In this document: in pieces, positions 40,081 through 47,783 of the stretch
How the letters are laid out: every line of letters begins with the position of its first letter
Position numbering within the stretch: position 1 is the first letter of the stretch
Notes under the pieces: generated by a model
Databases searched by the model: none
The model's input: only the letters and a program-made list of their open reading frames with translations
What the model was told of the DNA's origin: nothing
NCBI RefSeq assembly: GCF_014284305.1
Contig: NZ_JACOFW010000004.1
Coordinates: 221,304 to 285,303, forward strand
DNA from: Affinundibacterium seohonense
GTDB lineage: Bacteria > Pseudomonadota > Gammaproteobacteria > Burkholderiales > Burkholderiaceae_D
Direction of reading: 5' to 3'
DNA length: 64,000 nt
Position numbers and translations under genes: made by a program

Positions 40081-40896
40081 TTGGGGCTTAATGTGCGTAT
40101 AGATTCCCATCGTTGCGTGGAGGAGTCGTCTCCCTGGATACTAAATGTCCCTATTGATAGGCTGACGAGATCGGTTCAAGCAAGTAACAATAGATTCTCA
40201 ACCAGCATCCTTGAGAGCATCAGGCATTTCACCAAAAAAGACGTTAATTCTTTAGATGTGTATTTGAACGCGCCTGCTTACACCAAGCAAATTCAGACGC
40301 TGGATTTAGGTAATTTCACGCATATCGACCTTGCATACATTGATATGGTCAGAGACCAATATTTGCGTGACGTTCCTGAAAAATATTGGAATTTTGTAGC
40401 AGAGATCTACGCTAAGCGATTGTCGCTTTCTCCTGACGAGATAAGCGGTTTCATACGTTCAAGTAGAGAACTCACTTCTCGCACAAAACTTATTGTGAAC
40501 ACGACAAATGGAATTCGATCCAAGTCGGAATTTAACGGGGGCATTAGCGTGGTATTTTCGAGGCATGAAAATGAGCCGCTACCTTTTGAAAAGTCACTAA
40601 ATGGGCAGCTGTCGCGTCCATCAAGTGAAGCTTCCGCAGAAATTGTCAGGCTCACAGTGGTCAAAGAAACTGACGTTAAAAATTTATGTCGGGAGTTGAT
40701 TCATCAAGCCGCAGAACTCATACTCCACGACATACAAATTCAAACCACCTACATCTACACTTCCAAATTACACTACCGACTATATCGTCAATTTGGCGTC
40801 GAACCAGCCAGCATTAAGTCTTTAGGTGCACGAGATGTTTTGATCACTCTGAAACGAAGCGATATGGATCATCTATATGAGCTGACGTATGCCTAG
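40081..40896 (+). CDS. Unrecognised protein, C-terminal half acyltransferase-like
   Basis: 271 residues from a TTG at 40081; a GTG at 40093 would also serve, and neither has a clear ribosome site. No family is recognised with confidence. The second half has the rhythm of GNAT or LuxI-type acyltransferases: a strand EIVRLTVV, a helix with LCRELIHQAAELILHDI, then YIYTSKLHYRLYRQFGVEP-x-SIKSLG and a final strand DVLITLKRSD. That is where such enzymes bind the acyl donor. The first half is predicted helical. Codon use is more AT-rich than in neighbouring core genes. Confidence 0.55.
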   Translation: MGLNVRIDSHRCVEESSPWILNVPIDRLTRSVQASNNRFSTSILESIRHFTKKDVNSLDVYLNAPAYTKQIQTLDLGNFTHIDLAYIDMVRDQYLRDVPEKYWNFVAEIYAKRLSLSPDEISGFIRSSRELTSRTKLIVNTTNGIRSKSEFNGGISVVFSRHENEPLPFEKSLNGQLSRPSSEASAEIVRLTVVKETDVKNLCRELIHQAAELILHDIQIQTTYIYTSKLHYRLYRQFGVEPASIKSLGARDVLITLKRSDMDHLYELTYA

Positions 40897-40983
40897 TAAG
40901 TTGAACGAGGGGCGACATAATTATTGTAAATTTGTTCTTGAGTGTTTAGATTCGTTTAGATTCTTTCGGTGTCGGTCAATAAA

Positions 40984-41466
40984 ATGAATAAATTCCTATT
41001 TTTAGTATTGTTTTGCTTTTTGCCAGTGTCGGCATGTTTTGGCTGTGATAAGGGAAAAGTCATTGTCGAAATATTGAAAAATGAGGAGGCGATTATTCAA
41101 AAAACTGAATATCAAGACCAGTTTTTCTTCCCAATTCTCGACGCAGCTGTCGAAAATAAAACACTGCTAGTGCGCACCTATGGTGGTGACTCCTTTCCGG
41201 TAGAAATTAAGTTCGATGGCGGAGAAGTAGAATTACTCAATGTTACCTATCTGTTGTATGTGAAAGGGATGAGTACCTCGGGTGCCGCCTTTAAAGTCAA
41301 AAATTATCAAGGAAGTCGCACTTTTATTCAGCCACATTTTGACAAAGCATGTAATTTTGGCGGTCGAGTCGATATGGTCGTGAAGAAGCGAGATAGCTCT
41401 ATCGAAAGAGGTGAATTTAATGTTTACAAGCTCTTGAGAGCAAGAGCGAATACAGCTAAAGCGTAG
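40984..41466 (+). CDS. Secreted protein of unknown function
   Basis: 160 residues from the ATG at 40984, which places a signal peptide (FLFLVLFCFLPVSACFG) at the start; a GTG at 40969 is possible. The mature protein is beta-rich and keeps few features: Cys near residue 13-17 and a single Cys in FDKACNFGGRVDM. I recognise no family. It is in the same direction as its neighbours, with gaps of 87 and 45 bases. Confidence 0.55.
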   Translation: MNKFLFLVLFCFLPVSACFGCDKGKVIVEILKNEEAIIQKTEYQDQFFFPILDAAVENKTLLVRTYGGDSFPVEIKFDGGEVELLNVTYLLYVKGMSTSGAAFKVKNYQGSRTFIQPHFDKACNFGGRVDMVVKKRDSSIERGEFNVYKLLRARANTAKA

Positions 41467-41511
41467 GAAAAAATTTTAGCGGCTGTTTTTGTCAGTAAAG
41501 GAGTGTTTGGT

Positions 41512-42030
41512 ATGCGTTTTTTTCGTCAAATTTTTGCGTCAATTGTCATTTCTTTTTTTGTGTTTGGTGCTGCAAATTCTAAATCCATCAATGGCGGCGA
41601 AAACGATGCATCATTAGAAAAATTAGTTGCATCGATCTACAAAGAATATGCTTGGACAGTTTTATTTGGAGTTGAGACTAGATTAGATTCAGCGATTCCC
41701 TTAAGCCAAGAGCCTCAAGCGAAACTTAAGAAAATTTTTACGGATGACCTAGCAATTGCCATCTCCACGGATGAGCGCTGTGCTAAGAAAACAAGGGGCG
41801 TCTGTCTTCTTGATTTTGATATTCTGTTTGCATCCCAAGATCCTTCTGCTCGGGATCTTTCAATAAAATTCATCAAAGAACACGCCGTCGAAGCATGCTT
41901 TATTGACCAAAGCGACTCGCGGCGATGTGTAGAGTTTGTTGGCGTTAAAGAGGCGAAAGGTGTACGGATTCGTGACATTAAATACAAAAACATTGGTGGC
42001 TCGCTTCGTGCAATATTGAAGCTTGAATGA
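41512..42030 (+). CDS. Secreted protein of unknown function
   Basis: 172 residues from the ATG at 41512, which has AAAGGAG 8 bases upstream. The signal peptide is IFASIVISFFVFGAANS. The mature part, with SLEKLVASIYKEY, a middle Cys pair (RCAKKTRGVC) and a later pair (ACFIDQSDSRRC), has the general look of small periplasmic DUF3828-type proteins. That likeness is weak. The four cysteines could make two disulfides. Confidence 0.55.
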   Translation: MRFFRQIFASIVISFFVFGAANSKSINGGENDASLEKLVASIYKEYAWTVLFGVETRLDSAIPLSQEPQAKLKKIFTDDLAIAISTDERCAKKTRGVCLLDFDILFASQDPSARDLSIKFIKEHAVEACFIDQSDSRRCVEFVGVKEAKGVRIRDIKYKNIGGSLRAILKLE

Positions 42031-42199
42031 TGACTGTAAGTAGGGAGTTAAAAAGAGCTTGTGTTGCATTTACACTAAAAGTCAAACTTAAGGCATCAGA
42101 TTTCGCTTTTTACTGGCCTTTAGATTTACGATAAGGTTTTAGATTGCTCATTGGATGGCGTTAACTCGCTTCATTTGACTATAAATTTTGGAGTTCTGC

Positions 42200-42604
42200 A
42201 TGGCATTTCAAGCAAATCAGCATGGCCAATTCGCATTGCAATGGAAAGGCGACATCTTGATTGCTGTCTACGAAGGTATGTGGAACGAAGTTGCCGCATC
42301 AAATCTGCATGCACAAGCGCAAATTCTTTGGAGTGTGCGTCAAGGCAAAAAGTGGGGTTTTATTAGTGATGCGCGAAATTGGGAAGGAGCAACTGCTGAG
42401 ACACTTGAATTATGGTGGAAATTTTTTGAAGATGCTGTTGCAAATGGTTTAGTCGCCGTTACAGATATTCTCCCAACTCAGTTTCATGAATCGATGGTCA
42501 GCCCTTTGGCCGAAAGAGCGTCGAAAATCGCCCACTATCAACGCTCAAAGGATGTAGATGCGGCAATCAGCTGGTTAAGGTCAAAAGAATTGCGTGATCA
42601 CTAG
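42200..42604 (+). CDS. STAS-like small protein
   Basis: 134 residues. TTGGAG precedes the ATG at 42200 with good spacing. The pattern FALQWKGDILIAVYEGMWNEVAASNLHAQ ... KWGFISDARNWEGATAETLELWWKFFEDAVANGL is that of STAS/SpoIIAA-like folds: strand, strand, helix, strand, helix. It lacks a recognisable phospho-serine site. Similar single-domain proteins are found in many proteobacteria without known role. It is the last plus-strand gene before the lysA remnant. Confidence 0.6.
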   Translation: MAFQANQHGQFALQWKGDILIAVYEGMWNEVAASNLHAQAQILWSVRQGKKWGFISDARNWEGATAETLELWWKFFEDAVANGLVAVTDILPTQFHESMVSPLAERASKIAHYQRSKDVDAAISWLRSKELRDH

Positions 42605-42663
42605 TCCCAATGAACTTTGGATGCACGCATTTTTTCTCGACTTAGTTACCACCAACTAGCTAT

Positions 42664-43131
42664 TTACTGATCGATCATCTCCAACCCCATCAACTCCTGA
42701 ATCGTCTGCCGACGACGAATCAAACGCAGCTCTTCACCATCCACCAACACCTCAGGAATCAAAGGGCGCGAATTGTAGTTCGACGACATGCTGGCGCCGT
42801 AGGCACCTGCATCATGGAACACAATTAAATCGCCAACTTCGCACGCTGGTAAATCTTGATGTGTGACCACGCCACCTTCTTCTTGGGTAAAAACATCACC
42901 GGATTCGCACAATGGACCGGCAACAACGCTCGGACGTAATGTGCCAGTACGTAAATTTCCGTCAGGAGTGTGAGCGCTAATGCGGTGGTAGCTGCCGTAC
43001 ATCGACGGACGTACGAGGTCATTAAAACCAGCATCGACGAATACGAAATAATTACTGCCGGCTTGTTTTTGTGCGCGTAGTTCGGAAATCAGGATGCCTG
43101 ATTGTGCGACCAAGAAGCTACCTAGTTCGAT
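42664..43131 (-). pseudogene. lysA: Remnant of lysA, C-terminal 150 codons only
   Basis: This matches the last third of the intact lysA at 45914-47164. By eye about nine of ten bases agree and only six of about 149 residues differ, so most changes are silent. A 57-base block (43062-43118 against 46312-46368) is identical. Beyond about 43131 similarity fades; the reading frame has no ATG and no upstream half, so no enzyme can be made. The PLP-binding lysine and the N-terminal barrel are missing. Confidence 0.92.
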
Positions 43132-43183
43132 TGATTTGTGTGCTTTATTTGACTCTAGTTTTCAGATGACATGTCAAAGAAAT

Positions 43184-44236
43184 TTATTTCAAGCCTGCAA
43201 TTACTCCGGTCAAGCTGTCGGCATATTGTTCAGAATGTGATTTTATGAACGGCATAGCTCTTCTCGCACCTTGCAACATGATTGGTTTTCCCGAATCAGG
43301 GAACGCGATCAAGGCGTCTTCAATATCCCCCGGATATTTATCCTCCATAGCGCATATCACGGTGGCTGCTTGCAGGATGTCTTTATCACTTTTTGCCGAT
43401 TGATTGATACGCGAAAGCGCTGAGAATAATTTGTGAATAGCAAATCGTGCAGGATGGGGCGTATAGACGGGAACCGCGTAGGTTTTGCTTAAGATGACGG
43501 ATTCCATTTTTTCGTCTACCAAATAGTCCAGGTGAGGTACCGACTGGGCATAGGCATTCAATTCTGGGATCAAAATGGGTGTTCCTGCGTCCGATCCGTT
43601 GACTAGCAGATCTACCAAGAGTTTTTCTTTTCCTGGTAGCTTATAGGTTTCTGATTTGCCGCCAGGCTTTAAGCTTGTTTTGGCCTTGATGAATGGCAGT
43701 CCTGAAGTTTGCAGGATTTCAAGCAGATTCATTTGCGGTGTCGTCGCGAGATTCAATGGATTTGAACTTACTGCGTCAATGTCTTCTGTCAAATAACTCG
43801 GCGCCTTTACCCCGAGCCTATTAAGAATTGCTCCGTAGGCATGACTTCCAATTAAGGTGAGTCCCGCTGCAAAAAGTTTGTGGTTATGTAGTGCAGCTAA
43901 TGTGGCACCAGCCTTGTCTTCAATCACGGCAAAACCAAGCTTCCGAAGCTCTCTTATGCTTCGCACGACCATCTCTGCGCTTTGGATATTGTCTCGGGCA
44001 ATTCTAAGGAGACTTTCCGTTTCAGGATTTCCAGACGGACCACCTATATATTTCTCTGAAGGTTTGCCATTTGCATCGTAAAAACGACGATAAAGAAAAG
44101 TATCAGATCCTCGCAATCGGTCTTCAATCCGCCCTGGCGTACCAATATGAATGATCTCCTGCGTTTGCGCCCACTGCGAAAGATTGTCGAATTCAGTGTG
44201 ATAGGTCGCTTGAAAGGGCGAATAGAGTTGCTTCAC
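43184..44236 (-). CDS. Nucleotidyltransferase-fold protein (GSU2403/NTP_transf_8 type)
   Basis: 350 residues from a GTG with AAGGGG 8 bases upstream. The core LTLIGSHAYGAILNRLGVK followed by TEDIDAVSS is the GS...D-x-D pattern of the polymerase-beta nucleotidyltransferase fold, as in the GSU2403-type proteins. The C-terminal part (FAIHKLFSALSRINQSAKSDKDILQAA) is helical and resembles the HEPN-like regions that follow such folds. Some relatives are abortive-infection or toxin components, others have no known role. It lies between the lysA remnant and a set of operator-like repeats. Confidence 0.72.
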   Translation of the reverse strand: MKQLYSPFQATYHTEFDNLSQWAQTQEIIHIGTPGRIEDRLRGSDTFLYRRFYDANGKPSEKYIGGPSGNPETESLLRIARDNIQSAEMVVRSIRELRKLGFAVIEDKAGATLAALHNHKLFAAGLTLIGSHAYGAILNRLGVKAPSYLTEDIDAVSSNPLNLATTPQMNLLEILQTSGLPFIKAKTSLKPGGKSETYKLPGKEKLLVDLLVNGSDAGTPILIPELNAYAQSVPHLDYLVDEKMESVILSKTYAVPVYTPHPARFAIHKLFSALSRINQSAKSDKDILQAATVICAMEDKYPGDIEDALIAFPDSGKPIMLQGARRAMPFIKSHSEQYADSLTGVIAGLK

Positions 44237-44252
44237 TTTGTAAACCCCTTTC

Positions 44253-44315
44253 TTGCCACATAAAATTTATAAATATGTGGCAATGGTAGTTTGTGTCGTT
44301 AATCTTTGCCACATA
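44253..44315. promoter_or_regulatory. Three copies of TTGCCACATA upstream of the nucleotidyltransferase gene
   Basis: TTGCCACATA at 44253-44262, its perfect inverse TATGTGGCAA at 44274-44283, and a third copy in direct orientation at 44306-44315. They lie 17-80 bases upstream of the gene's GTG, over the expected promoter. This looks like a binding site for a regulator, possibly the gene's own product. The rest of the 422-base gap to the next gene is AT-rich and holds nothing else I can name. Confidence 0.7.
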
Positions 44316-44658
44316 TTTCTTAATATTGTGTAGCAAGAAATTTGACTAGTTTGCATTTTAAAGTGGGTGTCTCGCGCCTTCGCAATATTCGATTCCATCA
44401 ATATTGTCACATCAATTTTATTCAATGGGTGTTTATCTAGTGGTATAGGTGTGTAAATTACTTGAGTAGTAAAACTTAAACTAGTAATAACGAATTCTAT
44501 GTGGAATACTTCGCATTGGGGGCGTTGAAATGTTTGCACAAGTCATTTTTGTTTGCTAAATTCGCGCGCGCCAAGGTACCACGCAATGTCAAGCATTGAT
44601 GTTAACTTCGTATCTTTGATGACTTTGATCTGAATAGCTTTAAGGGAGTAGGGTTAAA

Positions 44659-45777
44659 TTGAAAACAATTTATATTTCGGTGGTTTTGCTGTTCCTCAGT
44701 GCGTGCGCGACCGTCAAAAACGACGATGACGAGTTCGCGTTTCTCAATCGCGCGCACAAGTTGGTATTTAGCGAGAAAGTCGATGATAAGACCATATTTG
44801 AATCGAATCTGCGCGTGACTTATGAACAACTAGATAAAAAGATCGCGTTAAATCAATTTGCAGATGAACCAATACGTATTTGGTCGCACTTTCTTCGGGC
44901 ATCCTTGGGTGAGCGTTTATTGGGATTTGACTATGAAAATGCTCGGCCAATAGATTCAAGGTTGGCGATTCAGACCGTTAAAGACTTTGACGTGACAGCA
45001 TCGGCGGATGAACAAATAAAAAAAAGGATAGGTACATCAGTCAGGGATCTTATGTATTTATCAGCGCGTATTAGCAGTAACTTTTTGAAGGATGATATAC
45101 AAGCCAATAAAAATTTCGAATTGTGCGCAGACCTCGGACATGCAGGTTGCGCCAATGTCGTCGCGTCGGGCGCGCGATACGGCAAGTATGGCCAGAAGAT
45201 CGATATCGAAAAATCAGTTCGTTATCACAAAAAAGTCGCGGCGACCGGTGTGGATTTTCGATGTGCGGGATCATTTTCGTCTGCTTCGATTGCGCAGTTG
45301 GTCTATTTCGAAGGGGTGAACACCCCAGAAGGTGATGAGTTGTTCTGGATTCAACAGAGTATCCGGCTCGCCAATAAGGTTCGTACGACTATAAACGCTG
45401 GGACGTCGTGCTATATAAACGCGCTTGAGAACGAGCAGTATCTCTTTCAACTCGCGCGCGGCGTGCCTGCAAATCAGCCATCGGATACGCACCAGCGCCC
45501 GGAAAAGCAAACCGAGCTGGCTGACTCATGGGCGTTTGGAAAATTGATTATCGGTGCTATGAATCAAAGTGAGTTCGATATGATCGTGGAAGAAGAAGTG
45601 AAGGCTATTAGGCGTTGTAGTAATTGGTTTAATGCGACGTGGCTTTACTCATTACGTGGCGACGAGGTGTCCAGAAACAAATACCGTTCGCGCTTACTCC
45701 TTGAGGACGAAAAAGAGTGTGTAACGTATCGGCGATATTTGAAGAAGATCGAATCTCAACCAACAAAGTCAACGTGA
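44659..45777 (+). CDS. Lipoprotein of unknown function
   Basis: 372 residues from a TTG at 44659 with AAGGGAG upstream. The lipobox LFLSAC gives Cys16 as the lipid site. The middle shows helical-pair segments like Sel1 or TPR units (NKNFELCADLGHAGCANVVASGARYG; IEKSVRYHKKVAATG), with Cys residues at matching places. GC content is higher than in neighbours. No orthologue is known to me. It stands between the two copies of the lysA 3' end and converges on lysA. Confidence 0.65.
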   Translation: MKTIYISVVLLFLSACATVKNDDDEFAFLNRAHKLVFSEKVDDKTIFESNLRVTYEQLDKKIALNQFADEPIRIWSHFLRASLGERLLGFDYENARPIDSRLAIQTVKDFDVTASADEQIKKRIGTSVRDLMYLSARISSNFLKDDIQANKNFELCADLGHAGCANVVASGARYGKYGQKIDIEKSVRYHKKVAATGVDFRCAGSFSSASIAQLVYFEGVNTPEGDELFWIQQSIRLANKVRTTINAGTSCYINALENEQYLFQLARGVPANQPSDTHQRPEKQTELADSWAFGKLIIGAMNQSEFDMIVEEEVKAIRRCSNWFNATWLYSLRGDEVSRNKYRSRLLLEDEKECVTYRRYLKKIESQPTKST

Positions 45778-45840
45778 AAATGGAATAGGCTTTAATTTGC
45801 TGGAGCTGCCACGTCATCGAAGATATTGAGTGGCAGCAAG

Positions 45841-45860
45841 GTTGGGCTGGTAAGCCCAAC
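45841..45860. other. Perfect hairpin after the lipoprotein gene
   Basis: GTTGGGCT (45841-45848), loop GGTA, AGCCCAAC (45853-45860). No T-run follows. The wording is like the dispersed GTTGGGCT-type intergenic repeats of many proteobacteria. Confidence 0.6.
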
Positions 45861-45868
45861 TTACGTAT

Positions 45869-45892
45869 AAAAATAGGCACTAGTCTATTTTT
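45869..45892. terminator. Likely bidirectional terminator between lipoprotein gene and lysA
   Basis: AAAAATAG (45869-45876) and CTATTTTT (45885-45892) around an 8-base loop. A-run and T-run on either side allow function in both directions. The stem is AT-rich, so it may work together with the hairpin just before it. Confidence 0.6.
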
Positions 45893-45913
45893 ATTCTTTC
45901 ACACCACTTGAAA

Positions 45914-47164
45914 CTAATTGCCAATCATCTCCAACCCCATCAACTCCTGTATCGTCTGCCGACGACGAATCAAACGCAACTCCTCACCGTCGACCAATAC
46001 CTCAGGAATCAAAGGTCGTGAATTGTAATTCGACGACATGCTAGCGCCATAAGCACCAGCGTCGTGGAACACGACTAAGTCGCCGACTTCACACGCCGGT
46101 AAATCTTGATGCGTGACCACGCCACCTTCTTCTTGGGTGAACACATCACCAGACTCGCACAATGGCCCGGCGACCACGCTAGGTCGTAATGTGCCAGTGC
46201 GTAAATTGCCATCGGCAGTGTGAGCGCTAATGTGGTGGTAGCTGCCGTACATCGACGGACGTACGAGATCATTAAAGCCGGCATCGACGAAGACGAAATA
46301 ATTACTGCCGACTTGTTTTTGTGCGCGTAGTTCGGAAATCAGGATGCCTGATTGTGCGACCAAGAAGCGGCCTGGTTCGATTTCCATACTGATTCTGTGA
46401 CCGAGATGCGTCTCGATTTGCTTGCGTGCTTTGTCCCAGATCTCGAAATAATGGGCGGTATCAACTTCAGGTTCGCCCGCTTGGTAAGGAATGGATAAGC
46501 CACCACCAATGGAAATGGCTTGCAGATCGAGCGGGCAAGCTTTAACTTGAGCTATCATCGCATCGCACACACTTTGCAAATGATCGTAATCGACACCAGA
46601 ACCGATGTGCATGTGCAAGCCGACCAGTTGTAAACCGTATTGTTGAATCAACGCGTAGGCTTGCGGTAACTCTTCGTGCCAGATCCCGTGTTTGCTTTGT
46701 TCGCCGCCGGTATTTGTTTTACGGCTATGACCATGACCGAAACCTGGGTTGATGCGCAGCCAGACTGGATGACCTGGATTGGCTTGTCCTAATTGCTCTA
46801 GCATTTGTGGTGAACCGCAGTTGACGGGAATTTTCAATTCCACCACACGTTGCAGAGCATGACGGTCAAGTAGGTCGGCGGTGAAGACGATAGGCGCATG
46901 TTCACTATTGGCAGCTGGATCGAAACCCGCAACCAGCGCGCGTTCGACTTCGCCTAGCGATACGGAGTCGACCAAAACACCTTGTTCGCGCATCAAACGC
47001 AAGATGTGAATATTGCTACAGGATTTCTGGGCAAAACGGATCACGTCAAACTGGCGCAATTGCGCAATTTGGCTACGAATCAATGCCGCATCGTAGGCCC
47101 AACAAGGTGTTTGGTAGGTCTGGGCGATGGTTTGAATTTGTTGGGCGGTGATGGCGTTAGTCAT
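45914..47164 (-). CDS. lysA: Diaminopimelate decarboxylase, enterobacterial-type
   Basis: 416 residues, PLP-dependent fold-type III. It turns meso-diaminopimelate into lysine. The start at 47164 (MTNAITAQQIQTIAQ) fits the E. coli protein length of 420; the frame stays open to 47206. PLP-binding Lys47 is in FAQKSCSNIHILRLM. HMHIGSGVDY and SIGGGLSIPY bind the phosphate, and GPLCESGDVF carries the substrate Cys. It resembles E. coli LysA closely, unlike the LysA usually placed by cyaY in betaproteobacteria. It is divergent from an Lrp-type regulator. A partial copy of its 3' end lies 3 kb away. Confidence 0.95.
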   Translation of the reverse strand: MTNAITAQQIQTIAQTYQTPCWAYDAALIRSQIAQLRQFDVIRFAQKSCSNIHILRLMREQGVLVDSVSLGEVERALVAGFDPAANSEHAPIVFTADLLDRHALQRVVELKIPVNCGSPQMLEQLGQANPGHPVWLRINPGFGHGHSRKTNTGGEQSKHGIWHEELPQAYALIQQYGLQLVGLHMHIGSGVDYDHLQSVCDAMIAQVKACPLDLQAISIGGGLSIPYQAGEPEVDTAHYFEIWDKARKQIETHLGHRISMEIEPGRFLVAQSGILISELRAQKQVGSNYFVFVDAGFNDLVRPSMYGSYHHISAHTADGNLRTGTLRPSVVAGPLCESGDVFTQEEGGVVTHQDLPACEVGDLVVFHDAGAYGASMSSNYNSRPLIPEVLVDGEELRLIRRRQTIQELMGLEMIGN

Positions 47165-47297
47165 GGAGATGGAATCCGGAGAAAAAGTCAATTTGAGATG
47201 CATCACTGTAGCGCGTACAATGCCAAAACAAAATGGGCATCCAAAGGTGAAAAGGGGTTTTGACCTTGGAAGTCCATGAAATCACGAGGTTTTGCTT

Positions 47298-47753
47298 ATG
47301 AATCAAAAAATCGATCAATTCGATAAGAAAATCCTGCAATTATTGCAAGAAGATGCGCGGATGTCGCATGCGGAAATCGGCCGACAAATCCATCTGAGTC
47401 AGCCTGCCGTATCCGAGCGTATCAAGCGCTTGGAAAGCAGCAACATCATTCGCGGCTATCGTGCTGATATTAATCCCAAAGCTTTGGGGTACGACATCAC
47501 CGCGATGATACGAGTGTCGACGCAGCAAGGTCGCCCATACGCGCAGTACGTTGCCGATTGTCCTGAAATCATTGATTGCTACACCGTCACGGGAGAAGAC
47601 GGTGCGGTCATGAAGGTGCTGGCAACGGATGTTGAACATTTACAGCAGATCATTAATGCGCTCAATGCCTTCGGTTCGACCTCGACAGCAATTGTATTGA
47701 CGACCCATGTGGCAGGCAAAGTGATCGCCGTGCCTGGGCTGGACGATAAATAA
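47298..47753 (+). CDS. Lrp/AsnC-family transcriptional regulator
   Basis: 151 residues. The N-terminal helix-turn-helix is IDQFDKKILQLLQEDARMSHAEIGRQIHLSQPAVSERIKRLESSNII, and a C-terminal RAM ligand-binding domain follows (MIRVSTQQGRPYAQYV, CYTVTGEDGAVMKVLA). Such proteins sense amino acids. It is divergent from lysA across 133 bases, so it is a likely lysA regulator that responds to lysine or diaminopimelate; E. coli uses the unrelated LysR for this. A TTG at 47292 is also open. GAGG lies upstream of the ATG. Confidence 0.92.
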   Translation: MNQKIDQFDKKILQLLQEDARMSHAEIGRQIHLSQPAVSERIKRLESSNIIRGYRADINPKALGYDITAMIRVSTQQGRPYAQYVADCPEIIDCYTVTGEDGAVMKVLATDVEHLQQIINALNAFGSTSTAIVLTTHVAGKVIAVPGLDDK

Positions 47754-47783
47754 GTACATGAGCAAGCAAAGCAGGCGATAACG

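Noticed and set aside
42664..43113. Reading the lysA remnant as a functional short gene
   Set aside because: It lacks the PLP-lysine domain and a normal start, and matches the C-terminal part of the intact lysA only.
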